Origin: Pseudomonadota bacterium
GTDB taxonomy: Bacteria > Pseudomonadota > Gammaproteobacteria > JAKAQQ01
Direction of reading: 5' to 3'
Length of the DNA: 64,000 nt
Assembly: GCA_027365475.1 (NCBI GenBank)
Contig: DAHXNI010000039.1
Span: 1 to 64,000, forward strand
Shown here piece by piece: positions 8,746 to 17,066 of the stretch. Position numbers and translations under genes: made by a program. Each line of letters begins with the position of its first letter. The stretch's first letter is position 1. The notes beneath the pieces were generated by a model. The model saw only the letters and a program-made list of their open reading frames with translations. It searched no databases and was not told the DNA's origin.

Positions 8746-9066
8746 CTAGCTATCAGACTGTTGGCCGGATCCATTTTTTGTGCGGGCTGATTTCCTGGTC
8801 GAGATGAGCGGTAACCCGAAGTTGTCAACGATTTGATATCGATGCTGTCCAATTGTTTTGAAGTCGATTCCAAGCTCCGTCTTTGCCTGGTATACCGCCA
8901 GGGCGCTTTTTGCTCCGGAGATCTCCACCGCTTGCCAGATTTCCAGGAAACTGCGTCGTGACAGCGCGGCCACGAACACGCCGGGGCGGACCTCAAGCAT
9001 GCGCCTACTCAACTGCCCGTACAGTTTTGGCGGGGCGCACTCAAGGTCAATCACTACCATCGGCAC
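8746..9066 (-). CDS. cas2: Cas2, type I-E kind
   Basis: Structural partner of Cas1 in spacer integration. The N-terminal MVVIDLECAPPKLYGQLSRR and the following LEVRPGVFVAALSRR match the type I-E (CT1978) Cas2 subfamily, as does GIDFKTIGQHRYQIVDNFGLPL. At 106 aa it is about ten residues longer than usual, with a Lys/Ser-rich tail. The start is GTG at 9066 (AGGAT 8 bp upstream) or ATG at 9060. It overlaps the end of cas1 by 14-20 bp. Its stop codon is only 16 bp from the last CRISPR repeat, so any leader must lie within its coding sequence. Confidence 0.93.
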   Translation of the reverse strand: MPMVVIDLECAPPKLYGQLSRRMLEVRPGVFVAALSRRSFLEIWQAVEISGAKSALAVYQAKTELGIDFKTIGQHRYQIVDNFGLPLISTRKSARTKNGSGQQSDS

Positions 9067-9865
9067 GAGTCACATCCTGTACGATTCCAACAAGCGTTTC
9101 CGCCATCTTCTCCGCTACGAACAAATCACGGCAGCCGTGTCGTGTGCGCTTCTCAATCCCCACCGATGACTCCGCCGCCAGCCTGAACGCCAGTGGGACC
9201 ACCGTTTTGAATTTCACGGTATCGGCCACGTCAAACACAAAACTCCGCCGGTCTCCGTCATGGATAAACCCAATTGCCGGGCTGTACCCGAGTGCCAGGA
9301 TTACGGCTTCCGTCAGACCATACAATGCGGCCGTTGCCACGTTGATCGCCTGGTTGGGCGGGTCCATGGATTCGCCATCGCGCAGGATGTGCCGCACACC
9401 GTTCTGGTCCGCGAGCTGTTTATAGATGGCGCGAACGCGCACGCCTTCCAGCCCGCGCAGCTGTTCAATGCTGCGTGCAGCCGGCGCCTCCTCGCCGAAC
9501 ATGTGTCCCCATATCCTGCGTGCGACCTTGAGACGTATGGCGGGATCCAGGCGCAACGCGGCCTGAAACAGTAGGGCACGCCCATCCCCATGAGGTTGAC
9601 CGGCGGCATAAAGCCGTGTCCCGGCTTCGCCGGCCCAAAGGATGAGCGCGCCCTCCAATCCGCACAACGCGACAGCCGCATGAGTGATGGAGCATCCCGG
9701 GCCAAGGGCGAGAACCGCAGTCCGGCCGACCGGAATCTGCGTGGTCCCATCTGCGCCAACCGCGACCAGCGCATGCCCTTCCCGCTCGATGCGAGCGTGC
9801 TCCAGGAACACGAAACTGACGCGCTCGGACACGGGCACTGTATGTGACAGCGCGTCGCGCACCAT
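9047..9865 (-). CDS. cas1: Cas1 integrase, type I-E kind
   Basis: Metal-dependent integrase that inserts new spacers. It follows type I-E Cas1 closely along its length, for example PVGRTAVLALGPG, WAGEAGTRLYAAGQP, SIEQLRGLEGVRVRA and CRDLF. The catalytic residues are present: Glu186 in ALYGLTEA, His202 in GFIHDG, Asp212 and Asp215 in FVFDVAD. Length 272 aa, close to the 305 of E. coli Cas1 but shorter at the C-terminus. It lies 23 bp after csf3 in the same direction, so effector and adaptation genes form one operon. Most described type IV loci lack cas1 and cas2. Confidence 0.96.
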   Translation of the reverse strand: MVRDALSHTVPVSERVSFVFLEHARIEREGHALVAVGADGTTQIPVGRTAVLALGPGCSITHAAVALCGLEGALILWAGEAGTRLYAAGQPHGDGRALLFQAALRLDPAIRLKVARRIWGHMFGEEAPAARSIEQLRGLEGVRVRAIYKQLADQNGVRHILRDGESMDPPNQAINVATAALYGLTEAVILALGYSPAIGFIHDGDRRSFVFDVADTVKFKTVVPLAFRLAAESSVGIEKRTRHGCRDLFVAEKMAETLVGIVQDVTRADGSD

Positions 9866-9888
9866 GTTGTTAAAGAACTTCCGAACCG

Positions 9889-10632
9889 TTACCCGAACAG
9901 TGAAAGATCGATCCAGCCATCGCGCATGTTTTCCGCTGCCCAGTACGGATAGCGTACCGCAATCCGCATCTGCGTGGCCTCTTCATACGGCCAGGGCGAC
10001 GCCCGCCATTGCCAGCGTTCCCGCGCCCGTTCGTCACGCTCGATCGCAAACGAGGTGATCCGGCCGAGCGCCGCGCGGGCATGCGATCCCAGGTGGGTGA
10101 TCCACCCGATGGCCGGATCCAGGAGATTTTCCAGCTCTTCGCGATCCCCGATACACCAGGCCGACAGCTGCGCGGGGAGCCGCGTCGGAAGGTAGTTGTA
10201 GACCTGCTTCGTGTATCCGCGCGAGGGGTCGATTCCGGCATCGTTGCCCGGCTTCATCCCCACCCGCACTTGCACTCCGCCCCGCTTCTCCGTGATGTAG
10301 GCCTTGTCCGGAAGATCGACGAATCCATCCGCTACAGCTCCGGCCACTGCGTATGGATCGGGACTCCTCGAGTATGCGCGCATGCCGCTCCCCATCCATC
10401 CCCGGTCCGCGATCAGCGCGCTGGCCTTCCAGCACCATTCGCCCTGGCGCTCTTCCCGCTCGAACGGCAGCTCTGCGCGGTCCGACAGCGCGCGCTGGCT
10501 CTCGCCCGGCCTTGCGCGGCCATCGTGTTGCATGGCCCGTACTTGCGCGTGTGCTGTGAGCCCGTCCAGATGGAGCGGGTTCGGCGACTCCGCCATTTCA
10601 TCTACGCGCCAGGTGATTCGTAGTGGTTCCAT
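9889..10632 (-). CDS. csf3: Csf3, Cas5-like subunit of type IV-A effector
   Basis: Cas5-group RAMP protein expected to cap the 5' handle of the crRNA in the Csf complex. It starts with ATG at 10632, one base after the csf2 stop, and is 247 aa, a usual size for Csf3. Features seen are the N-terminal beta strand LRITWRVDE, a Gly-rich middle part (RGGVQVRVGMKPGNDAG) and a C-terminal segment ending WIDLSLFG. The assignment rests on position between csf2 and cas1, size and RAMP-like pattern more than on single catalytic residues. Cas5 in this type is not a nuclease. Confidence 0.82.
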   Translation of the reverse strand: MEPLRITWRVDEMAESPNPLHLDGLTAHAQVRAMQHDGRARPGESQRALSDRAELPFEREERQGEWCWKASALIADRGWMGSGMRAYSRSPDPYAVAGAVADGFVDLPDKAYITEKRGGVQVRVGMKPGNDAGIDPSRGYTKQVYNYLPTRLPAQLSAWCIGDREELENLLDPAIGWITHLGSHARAALGRITSFAIERDERARERWQWRASPWPYEEATQMRIAVRYPYWAAENMRDGWIDLSLFG

Positions 10633-10633
10633 G

Positions 10634-11764
10634 TCACCCCCCCTTGGCCGGACGGCCTCTTTTCCGGGGCTTGGACTCCACTTCCACTTCCACTTCCGCT
10701 GCGGCCGTATCCTTCGGCTTTTGGGGGGGCTTTACAAAATAGGTTAGGGTGTCCTCATAGGTGCACCGTGCCAGACCTTCCTGCGCAGCCGCCACATAGG
10801 ACGAAACGTCGGGATGCAGCTCCGCGTTTTCGGTGGCCGCGTCTTCGCTGAAGATGTGCAACGCCGCTCCGCCGCCATTCAGGAGGGTCACGCCCTTCGC
10901 CTGAAACCGCCCCCACCCGGCGCTGACTTTGCCGCCGAGAGCCTGTTCACGCACCAGTTCGCGCAGCGCCAGGATTGCGAGCCCCACATGCGCGTCCGTT
11001 GCGTCCGGCGCAAAATCGATGCGCAGATACATTGGCGTCCCCGGCTGGATCGCTTCGATGTCGTAAATCGATGCGACCTTATTTTTGAGTGTTTGCTGCT
11101 CCAGCTGATGCTGGGTGACGGTCACGGCCGGATCGTCGACACATTCCAGAATCTCGCGCGGCCGGCTCATGCGCACGGCATCGTCGACGCAATAGGAACG
11201 GTAGGTCTTGGTCAGGTGCCATCCATCCGTGGCTCTCTCCTCGCGTGTCTTCTGCCCGTCTTCCGCCGTGACGGGCTTCGACCAGCGGGGCAGGAACCCC
11301 TCTCCATTGGTCTCGGCATAGCTCGCGGGCACCAGTCCTGCGGCCACCGTCTCCGCCAGCACGGGCACCAGATCATTGACCCGGATCCTGGCCCGCAGCA
11401 TGCGACAGCCGCCGCCCAAGAGCCCCATATAGACGTGTGTGCGCGCGCGCTGGATTTCGTCGACCGTGGGATTGCTCCCGGCGATGCCGCCGATGCCGGT
11501 GCCAGAGTTGAGCCCGACATAGAAGCCGACAGACATCTTGCGCGTCGGCGTGACGATCTGTTCGATCACCATCCGCGCGGCTTTCCGCCGCAGCCGGCCT
11601 TTGAGATCGTTGCCCGGGAAGTACGGGATCTCCTTCTCCCCGTTCGGAGTCAGGATCGAATGGGTTACGGTCCCGGTGCGGATGTTGTGTCCCTCGGGTG
11701 TCTTTTCCTGCCCGGACGAGCAGTGCAGTGGGGAGGTGAGTTGGAAGATGCCTTCGATTCGCAT
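10634..11764 (-). CDS. csf2: Csf2, Cas7-like backbone subunit of type IV-A effector
   Basis: Forms the helical backbone along the crRNA. RAMP features: an N-terminal strand MRIEGIFQLTSPLHCSSG, the segment FPGNDLKGRLRRKAARM (a Cas7-type motif), and a Gly-rich C-terminal part GGKVSAGWGRFQAKGV. The start is ATG at 11764 behind AAGGAG. It is 376 aa; the last 30 or so residues form a tail rich in Glu and Lys/Arg that ends KPRKRGRPAKGG (365-376), an AT-hook-like RGRP motif that suggests added DNA contact. It follows csf1 by 25 bp and precedes csf3. Confidence 0.9.
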   Translation of the reverse strand: MRIEGIFQLTSPLHCSSGQEKTPEGHNIRTGTVTHSILTPNGEKEIPYFPGNDLKGRLRRKAARMVIEQIVTPTRKMSVGFYVGLNSGTGIGGIAGSNPTVDEIQRARTHVYMGLLGGGCRMLRARIRVNDLVPVLAETVAAGLVPASYAETNGEGFLPRWSKPVTAEDGQKTREERATDGWHLTKTYRSYCVDDAVRMSRPREILECVDDPAVTVTQHQLEQQTLKNKVASIYDIEAIQPGTPMYLRIDFAPDATDAHVGLAILALRELVREQALGGKVSAGWGRFQAKGVTLLNGGGAALHIFSEDAATENAELHPDVSSYVAAAQEGLARCTYEDTLTYFVKPPQKPKDTAAAEVEVEVESKPRKRGRPAKGG

Positions 11765-11789
11765 GAGATGTCTCCTTGGATGAAATGGG

Positions 11790-12596
11790 TCAGATGGATG
11801 ATCGGTGTCCCGGCACGGTCAGCGCCGGGGATGGACGGGGATCTTCAGCATAGAGAAGGGCGTACAGTGCCCACCGCTCGCCCCCGGTGAGCGCGCGCAC
11901 CGTCGCCACATCGGCCGCGACCCGGGGGTCTTGGGCGGCCAGCGCGTACAGCGGCAGCTTCAGCCGACCCTGGTCGGTCGCGTCGAGATCCGGCGACAAC
12001 GAAGCGAACGGGCCCCGGGAAGGCGCACCGCGCTTGCCCTCGGCGCGTTCGAACTCATTCAGTGCGCTGGTGAGCCGCTTGGCGGCGTCCCTGCCGTCGG
12101 CGAGCCGCTGGCGGCGGATCGTCATGACCACTTCGTTGTACCGCACCTGATAGATCTCCGTGCTCCGGTTTACCGGTGTGCGCCAGACCAGGTGCTGCAT
12201 TCTCTTGTCCCCCTGCACGAAGAGCCAGTCCCCCGCAGGCGGGTTGAGGAACCACCAAGCCAGGTGGTCCTTGCTCGCCGCCTGGAAGACGCCTTTTTCA
12301 CAGATGATGGTTTTCTGGAAGTTCTGCATGAAGAGCCGCCAGGATTGCCCCATCATGACCCCGGCGCACCAGATGCACGTGGTCCGGCTACCGGGATGGG
12401 CCATCGAAGCCCAGTCGGTGAAGGATTTGTCCCGCTCAAACGGCATCACCGGCTCGCCTTTGCCGTAGTGCACGCCGCATAGGGCGCAACGCCCGTCTGC
12501 GGATGCCGGATATCCGACCGGCGGCTTCTCCCGGACCGCCCGCAATGCGATCTCGGACGGGCTCGGTTCGCGATTGGCTGCCATCATCGCGCTCAT
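11790..12596 (-). CDS. csf1: Csf1, large-subunit-like protein of type IV-A effector
   Basis: Signature protein of type IV CRISPR systems. It has the expected zinc-finger pairs: Cys37 and Cys40 (CALC) and Cys74 and Cys77 (CIWC). The start is ATG at 12596, overlapping the csf5 stop as ATGA, so translation is coupled; the frame is open further upstream to 12719 but that part lies within csf5. Length 268 aa, normal for Csf1. The C-terminal half is helical (around QRLADGRDAAKRLTSALNEF). Order csf5-csf1-csf2-csf3 is the type IV-A order. Confidence 0.92.
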   Translation of the reverse strand: MSAMMAANREPSPSEIALRAVREKPPVGYPASADGRCALCGVHYGKGEPVMPFERDKSFTDWASMAHPGSRTTCIWCAGVMMGQSWRLFMQNFQKTIICEKGVFQAASKDHLAWWFLNPPAGDWLFVQGDKRMQHLVWRTPVNRSTEIYQVRYNEVVMTIRRQRLADGRDAAKRLTSALNEFERAEGKRGAPSRGPFASLSPDLDATDQGRLKLPLYALAAQDPRVAADVATVRALTGGERWALYALLYAEDPRPSPALTVPGHRSSI

Positions 12597-13321
12597 CCGA
12601 CAAACGCGCGACGCGCGTCCTCCCCACGAATTACCGGCCTGCCGGGATCGGCGAACATGCGCCCATATCCCCGCGAGGTCAGATTGCCCACCCACCAGTA
12701 TCCTTTGAAGTGTGCGCACGCGAGCACTCTCGCGTCGAGCAGGGTCACGTATTCCTCCGTCAGCCCTCCTGTCGTGGACAGGCGCAACCCGCGCGGGTTG
12801 ATCGTCTCCATTTCAAGGCTCAAGAGGGTCTTGACCCGGCCAGGATCTTCCGGCAGTGCATAAATTCCGAGATGCCGGTCGAAGTCGATGAGTCCCCGGA
12901 GCAGTCGCTCTTCGGCCAGTTTCGCGATCTCCGCCGACCGCGCCTGCGGACCCCGCCGCTTCAGGACCATTTCGCGTACCCAATACCCGCGCGGCTGCCC
13001 GTCGAAAACGAGCCCGGTCTGGACCCGCTCGACGCGGATCTCTGCCGGCTCCTGCCATTCTTGTGTTACCGCGCTCACGATCGCTCCCATGTGCTCGTCG
13101 AGTAGCCGCTCATATCCGGGGTCGAAAGACACCCCCAGCCAGCCCACCCCCCCACAAAATCGCACGTGTGGCAACTCGGGCTTCGGTTTGCCGGAAGCAT
13201 CCCGGTGAAAGAGCTCGGGCGCGGCGCCCATGCGGGCCGCCACCAACTCCCGAAATGCCGAAATGAACATCCGCTTGCCCGCCGGCTGCCGGATCCTCAG
13301 CAATGTGACTGTCTTCTGCAC
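12593..13321 (-). CDS. csf5: Csf5, Cas6-like crRNA endonuclease
   Basis: Processes the CRISPR transcript at the base of the repeat hairpin. It is a RAMP protein with the C-terminal Gly-rich loop GNLTSRGYGRMF (about 212-223) typical of Cas6. The start is GTG at 13321 behind AAGGTGG; the frame extends to 13375 but that stretch contains the -10 and part of the spacer of its promoter. 242 aa. First gene of the leftward csf-cas operon. Catalytic residues cannot be named with confidence from the sequence alone; His40 (LFHRD) is a candidate. Confidence 0.85.
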   Translation of the reverse strand: MQKTVTLLRIRQPAGKRMFISAFRELVAARMGAAPELFHRDASGKPKPELPHVRFCGGVGWLGVSFDPGYERLLDEHMGAIVSAVTQEWQEPAEIRVERVQTGLVFDGQPRGYWVREMVLKRRGPQARSAEIAKLAEERLLRGLIDFDRHLGIYALPEDPGRVKTLLSLEMETINPRGLRLSTTGGLTEEYVTLLDARVLACAHFKGYWWVGNLTSRGYGRMFADPGRPVIRGEDARRAFVG

Positions 13322-13332
13322 GGCGCACCACC

Positions 13333-13360
13333 TTGCTTGATTAAGATTAAGTGCTATCAT
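13333..13360 (+). promoter_or_regulatory. csf4p: Promoter of csf4 (dinG)
   Basis: TTGCTT (13333-13338), 16-bp spacer, TATCAT (13355-13360). Transcripts would begin near 13367, right at the first usable ATG. Confidence 0.6.
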
Positions 13361-13383
13361 ATCACGGAATGTCACTGAAGCAA
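13356..13383 (-). promoter_or_regulatory. csf5p: Promoter of the csf-cas operon
   Basis: Leftward TTGCTT (13383-13378), 16-bp spacer, TATGAT (13361-13356). Its -10 overlaps the -10 of the opposing csf4 promoter. Confidence 0.6.
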
Positions 13384-15897
13384 GTAATTATGCAAATCAC
13401 CACCTACGTCCCCGAAAACCTCCTGTCCACCTTGCTTTCTGGCCGCTGGGCCGCTACGCGCGGAGATCCGCAGGCCCTCCGGCGGGCTGTGCAGGAAATG
13501 ACCCAGGCCGCTCTCGCCAGCGGATGTGTGCCCGTTCCCTGCCCCCCACCTGACGACAGCGTGGAAAAGATCCGAGTCACTTTTTACCTCCCGCTCTCCC
13601 CGGAGTCCGCGGTCAACGCCTTCGCCACCGACTGGGGCTGCTCCCGCGCGGAGATCGTGCGTCGCCTGCTCGCCGCCCTCGCCGCCAGCGGCGAATATCT
13701 CCCGCCCGCCCCCTCCGAATCGCATCCGGTCATCCGGCTCTGCCGCGCCCTGGGACAGGAACCCCGCCGCGAACAGGCCCAGTTCTACGATGACATCATG
13801 GATGCCCTGCGGGACGGCGCGATCGGCCTGGTCGAAGCCGGTACCGGCATCGGCAAGACGCGCGCCGAACTGCTCGCGGCCGCGCACCACGCCCGCGCGA
13901 CCGGGGCGAAAGTTTGCCTGGCCGTACCCACCCTCGCGCTCATGCGCCAAGCCCTCACTGAATATGAAGGGCATCTCACGTGGGATCCCAGCCTGCCCCC
14001 GATCCGCCCCATCCGCGGGCGGTGTGAATTCTTCTCGGACGCGGCCGTGCTGGACGTCCTGGCCTATCCGCCACAACCCTTCGCCGACCGACCGGCGCTC
14101 GAGGCGTGGCTGTCACAGCCCCACTCCTGGCTCGCCGACGATCTGGCGATCGTCGCACCCGATTTCCCGATCGATGAGGTCCGTCTCGACCCCTTTGTCA
14201 GTCACGAGGATCGGGGGTACCTCGCCTACGCCAAACAATTCGGCGATCCCAAAACCCGCCGCACCGAAACGCCCGTCGAAATCGTCCTCTGCACCCACGC
14301 GATGCTCGCGCAAGACTCGCGCCAGAAAATGATCAAGACGGGCAATGACGCCGCATTCAGACAGATCCAGGCGGAAATGGGGCAGGCGATGGGAGCGGTG
14401 CGGGACGCCGACGACGACGCCAAGCCGGGCGCACGCGCGGAACTGAAAAGGATCAAGGAGGAACGCGCCAAAACCATGAGCGACCTCGCGGCCAAAGACG
14501 GTTTCGTTGGACTGCTGCCCGCTTACGTGGCGCTCATCGTCGACGAAGCGCATCTCCTTGAATCGACTTTTTCGTCAGCCCTCGGCGACTATGTCTCCCT
14601 GCGCAAAACGATCCATAACCTGCGCACCTTGCGCGAAGCCGGCGTGCACGGCATCAGCACAACATTTCTCAGAAAGGCAGATGCGCTGCTCAAGACACTG
14701 TCCGAGCATTCCTCCGACCAGACCTTCGAAGCGCTGGACCCCGGAGGTCGGGGTGACTCCCTGTCCGCGTGCGTGCGCGACCTCTGCGCACACCTGGCCT
14801 CCCTGCGGTGCGTTCCGAAACGGGCGACACCGAAATCCGGCAAGAACAAGGATATCCACCAGCGGCGCTGGGATGAACACCGGCGTGCACTGGCCGTCAT
14901 GCGGTGCGCGATCCACCCCGCCAAGGGATCCTCCGGAACCGCCGGCTATCTCGTTCGCTCTCCCACCCGCTCCTATCCGTCCATCTATCTCGGCCCACGG
15001 TCCGTCGAGACGGTTCTCTCGATGCTCTGGAACTCTGTCAAGTCCGGTGCCGTGGTCTCGGCCACCCTCTACACCGAAAGCGCCGCCGGCGGATACTCGT
15101 CCTCCTATCAGCGGAGCCTGCTCGGGATCGGTCTTTCCCGGGCGCGCGAATATCCCCCGCTCCATGTCGCCTGGACGCGTACGCCGGTCACCGTCCACAC
15201 GCACGCCGCCGGTTCCGGCTCCTCGTGGCTGCGCCGCCCCCCCGATGCGGACGATCCGGAGGCCAACCAGGCGTGGCTCCGGGACGTCGCCACCTGCCTC
15301 GAATCGATCTACGCTTCCGCCGCCGGCGGCGTGCTCGTACTGCTCACCAGCTACGACATTGCCGCCGGGCTCGCAGAGCAGCTGACCCCCGGGCTGGGCC
15401 ACGCGCTGATCGCGGCCCGCACCGGATACTCCCTGCATCGCCAGCAAGAGGCCTGCTACCGCTCCATGGACGCGGGTCACCGACCGCTCTGGCTCGCTCT
15501 CGGCGGTGCCTGGACCGGTATCGACGTGGGCGGACACAGCGATCAGTACCGGGAACTGCATTCCCAAACGACCCTGCCGGCCGCCGACGACAACCTCTTC
15601 ACCGATCTCGTCATCCCCGCGCTGCCCTACGGCGTCAACCAGTCCCTCACGTTCCGATGGCGGGTACACGCACGCCCCGCCTTTCCCTGGCGTACGCTCG
15701 ACGCCGCCTTTTTCTACCGCCAGGGGCTCGGGCGACTCATCCGGCGTCCCGGCATCCCGGAGAACCGGCATATCTGGGTGCTCGATGCCCGGCTCGGCGA
15801 CCCGACCGCCACCACCGAGCGGGCGCTTTTCCTGAATCCACTGCTGGCCTATCCCATGCTTTCGCCGCTCGTGCCCCCGGCACCCAGTGACCGTTGA
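13369..15897 (+). CDS. csf4: Csf4, DinG-family helicase of type IV-A CRISPR
   Basis: XPD/DinG-family superfamily 2 helicase that is needed for interference in type IV-A systems and marks that subtype. Walker A EAGTGIGKT (156-164) and the DEAH box VDEAH (391-395) are present; the C-terminal helicase part contains YRQGLGRLIRRPG, a motif VI-like segment. No four-cysteine iron-sulfur cluster is apparent. An N-terminal extension includes IRVTFYLPLSPES and CSRAEIVRRLLAAL (about 68-110), the pattern of a ribbon-helix-helix DNA-binding fold. At 842 aa it is long for the family. The start is ATG at 13369, which may be leaderless; ATG at 13390 is the alternative. It diverges from the rest of the csf genes. 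Confidence 0.93.
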   Translation: MSLKQVIMQITTYVPENLLSTLLSGRWAATRGDPQALRRAVQEMTQAALASGCVPVPCPPPDDSVEKIRVTFYLPLSPESAVNAFATDWGCSRAEIVRRLLAALAASGEYLPPAPSESHPVIRLCRALGQEPRREQAQFYDDIMDALRDGAIGLVEAGTGIGKTRAELLAAAHHARATGAKVCLAVPTLALMRQALTEYEGHLTWDPSLPPIRPIRGRCEFFSDAAVLDVLAYPPQPFADRPALEAWLSQPHSWLADDLAIVAPDFPIDEVRLDPFVSHEDRGYLAYAKQFGDPKTRRTETPVEIVLCTHAMLAQDSRQKMIKTGNDAAFRQIQAEMGQAMGAVRDADDDAKPGARAELKRIKEERAKTMSDLAAKDGFVGLLPAYVALIVDEAHLLESTFSSALGDYVSLRKTIHNLRTLREAGVHGISTTFLRKADALLKTLSEHSSDQTFEALDPGGRGDSLSACVRDLCAHLASLRCVPKRATPKSGKNKDIHQRRWDEHRRALAVMRCAIHPAKGSSGTAGYLVRSPTRSYPSIYLGPRSVETVLSMLWNSVKSGAVVSATLYTESAAGGYSSSYQRSLLGIGLSRAREYPPLHVAWTRTPVTVHTHAAGSGSSWLRRPPDADDPEANQAWLRDVATCLESIYASAAGGVLVLLTSYDIAAGLAEQLTPGLGHALIAARTGYSLHRQQEACYRSMDAGHRPLWLALGGAWTGIDVGGHSDQYRELHSQTTLPAADDNLFTDLVIPALPYGVNQSLTFRWRVHARPAFPWRTLDAAFFYRQGLGRLIRRPGIPENRHIWVLDARLGDPTATTERALFLNPLLAYPMLSPLVPPAPSDR

Positions 15898-15971
15898 CCC
15901 CGACATGACCGAGATTCAAGCTCCCCCGCCACCCAATGCGGGCCGCCCTTCGTTGACGGGGGGATGATTTG

Positions 15972-17012
15972 ATGGGCGACCGGACTGCCATCGAATGGAC
16001 TGCCACCCGGCATCCCGACGGGACGAGCACCCCCGGCGCAACCTGGAATCCGATTCGCGGGTGCTCGCGCGTCTCCAAAGGCTGCGAACATTGCTACGCG
16101 GAACGTGTTGCTGCCCGCGCCAGCGGATTTAGCCAGCCCTATCACGGCCTGCTGCACGCCAGCGGGGCCTGGAATGGAGTGATCCGGTCGGTCGCGTCTG
16201 CGCTGGAACTGCCGTTGCACTGGCGGCGTCCGCGCCGCGTCTTCGTGAACAGCATGAGCGATCTGTTCCACGAGGGGGTCGCCGATGAATGGCTCGACCG
16301 GATCTTTGCCGTGATGGCACTCGCTCCCCAACACACCTTCCAGGTTCTGACCAAGCGGCCGGAACGGATGAGACGCTATTTCGACCTCTCGCCCGATAAC
16401 CGGGAGGAAGCGATCGGCGCATCCATGCGTACCCTCACCCAGGGGAAGCATCCCGGGCTCATCGATCTGCCCCTGCCCCATGTCTGGCTTGGCACCAGCG
16501 TGGAAAACCAGGAGACCGCCGCCGCCCGCATCCCGGAACTGCTGGACACCCCCGCGCGGGTGAGATTCCTTTCCTGTGAGCCCCTGCTTGGCAGGATCGA
16601 TCTCTCGCTGGTCGACCCCCACCGGGGTGACCCCACCGGGGGCGCTCTCCTCCGAAACGGCATCCACTGGGTGATCGTCGGCGGCGAGTCCGGCCCCCGG
16701 GCACGCCCGATGGACCCCGACTGGGCGCGTACGCTTCGCGACCAGTGCACGGCCGCCGCGATCCCCTTCTTTTTCAAGCAATGGGGCGAGTTTCTGCCCG
16801 CAGCCGTATACGACGACGCCGACTATGCCGGTGGGCGCGCGTTCGAGGATCCGAATGGCGGTACCGCAGCTGCCGAGCCGGGCGATCATTACTTCTACCA
16901 CTGGCTTTCGCCCAGCCTGGTCGCGGCCCGGGTCGGCAAGAAACAGGCCGGAAGACTGCTCGACGGGCGCAGCTGGGATCAATATCCAGAAGATGGCCAG
17001 CAAAAGTATTGA
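15972..17012 (+). CDS. DUF5131 (phage Gp37/Gp68-like) protein
   Basis: Member of the DUF5131 family found in phages and mobile elements. The signature is clear: TAIEWTATRHP at the N-terminus, TWNPIRGCSRVSKGCEHCYAE with three cysteines (C-x7-C-x2-C, as in radical-SAM-like iron-sulfur proteins), VFVNSMSDLFHE, HTFQVLTKRPERM, WLGTSVENQ, FLSCEPLLG and VIVGGESGPRARPM, and FFFKQWGE. 346 aa, the usual size. The start is ATG at 15972 with GGGGGA upstream. Its biochemical role is not established. It follows csf4 by about 75 bp; its stop codon lies inside the -35 of the next promoter, so no space separates the two transcription units. Confidence 0.92.
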   Translation: MGDRTAIEWTATRHPDGTSTPGATWNPIRGCSRVSKGCEHCYAERVAARASGFSQPYHGLLHASGAWNGVIRSVASALELPLHWRRPRRVFVNSMSDLFHEGVADEWLDRIFAVMALAPQHTFQVLTKRPERMRRYFDLSPDNREEAIGASMRTLTQGKHPGLIDLPLPHVWLGTSVENQETAAARIPELLDTPARVRFLSCEPLLGRIDLSLVDPHRGDPTGGALLRNGIHWVIVGGESGPRARPMDPDWARTLRDQCTAAAIPFFFKQWGEFLPAAVYDDADYAGGRAFEDPNGGTAAAEPGDHYFYHWLSPSLVAARVGKKQAGRLLDGRSWDQYPEDGQQKY

Positions 17013-17036
17013 CTCGGTATCCCCGTGTAGTATCCT
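17009..17036 (+). promoter_or_regulatory. Promoter of the shared TATTGA family
   Basis: TTGACT (17009-17014), 16-bp spacer, TATCCT (17031-17036), preceded by CAAAAGTA. Confidence 0.65.
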
Positions 17037-17066
17037 GTTAGTTCAATCTGCACGGAGTGATCATCC

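Noticed and set aside
9047-9066. Possible frameshift between cas1 and cas2
   Set aside because: The overlap is a normal coupled overlap; both proteins are complete.
12597-12719. Longer N-terminus for csf1
   Set aside because: That part lies within csf5 and the ATGA overlap at 12596 gives the usual Csf1 length.
13322-13375. Longer N-terminus for csf5
   Set aside because: This stretch contains the -10 and part of the spacer of its promoter; GTG 13321 has a good AAGGTGG site.
14575-15906. 443-codon minus-strand frame
   Set aside because: Antisense to csf4/dinG; no recognisable motif and Gly-rich composition typical of a shadow frame.
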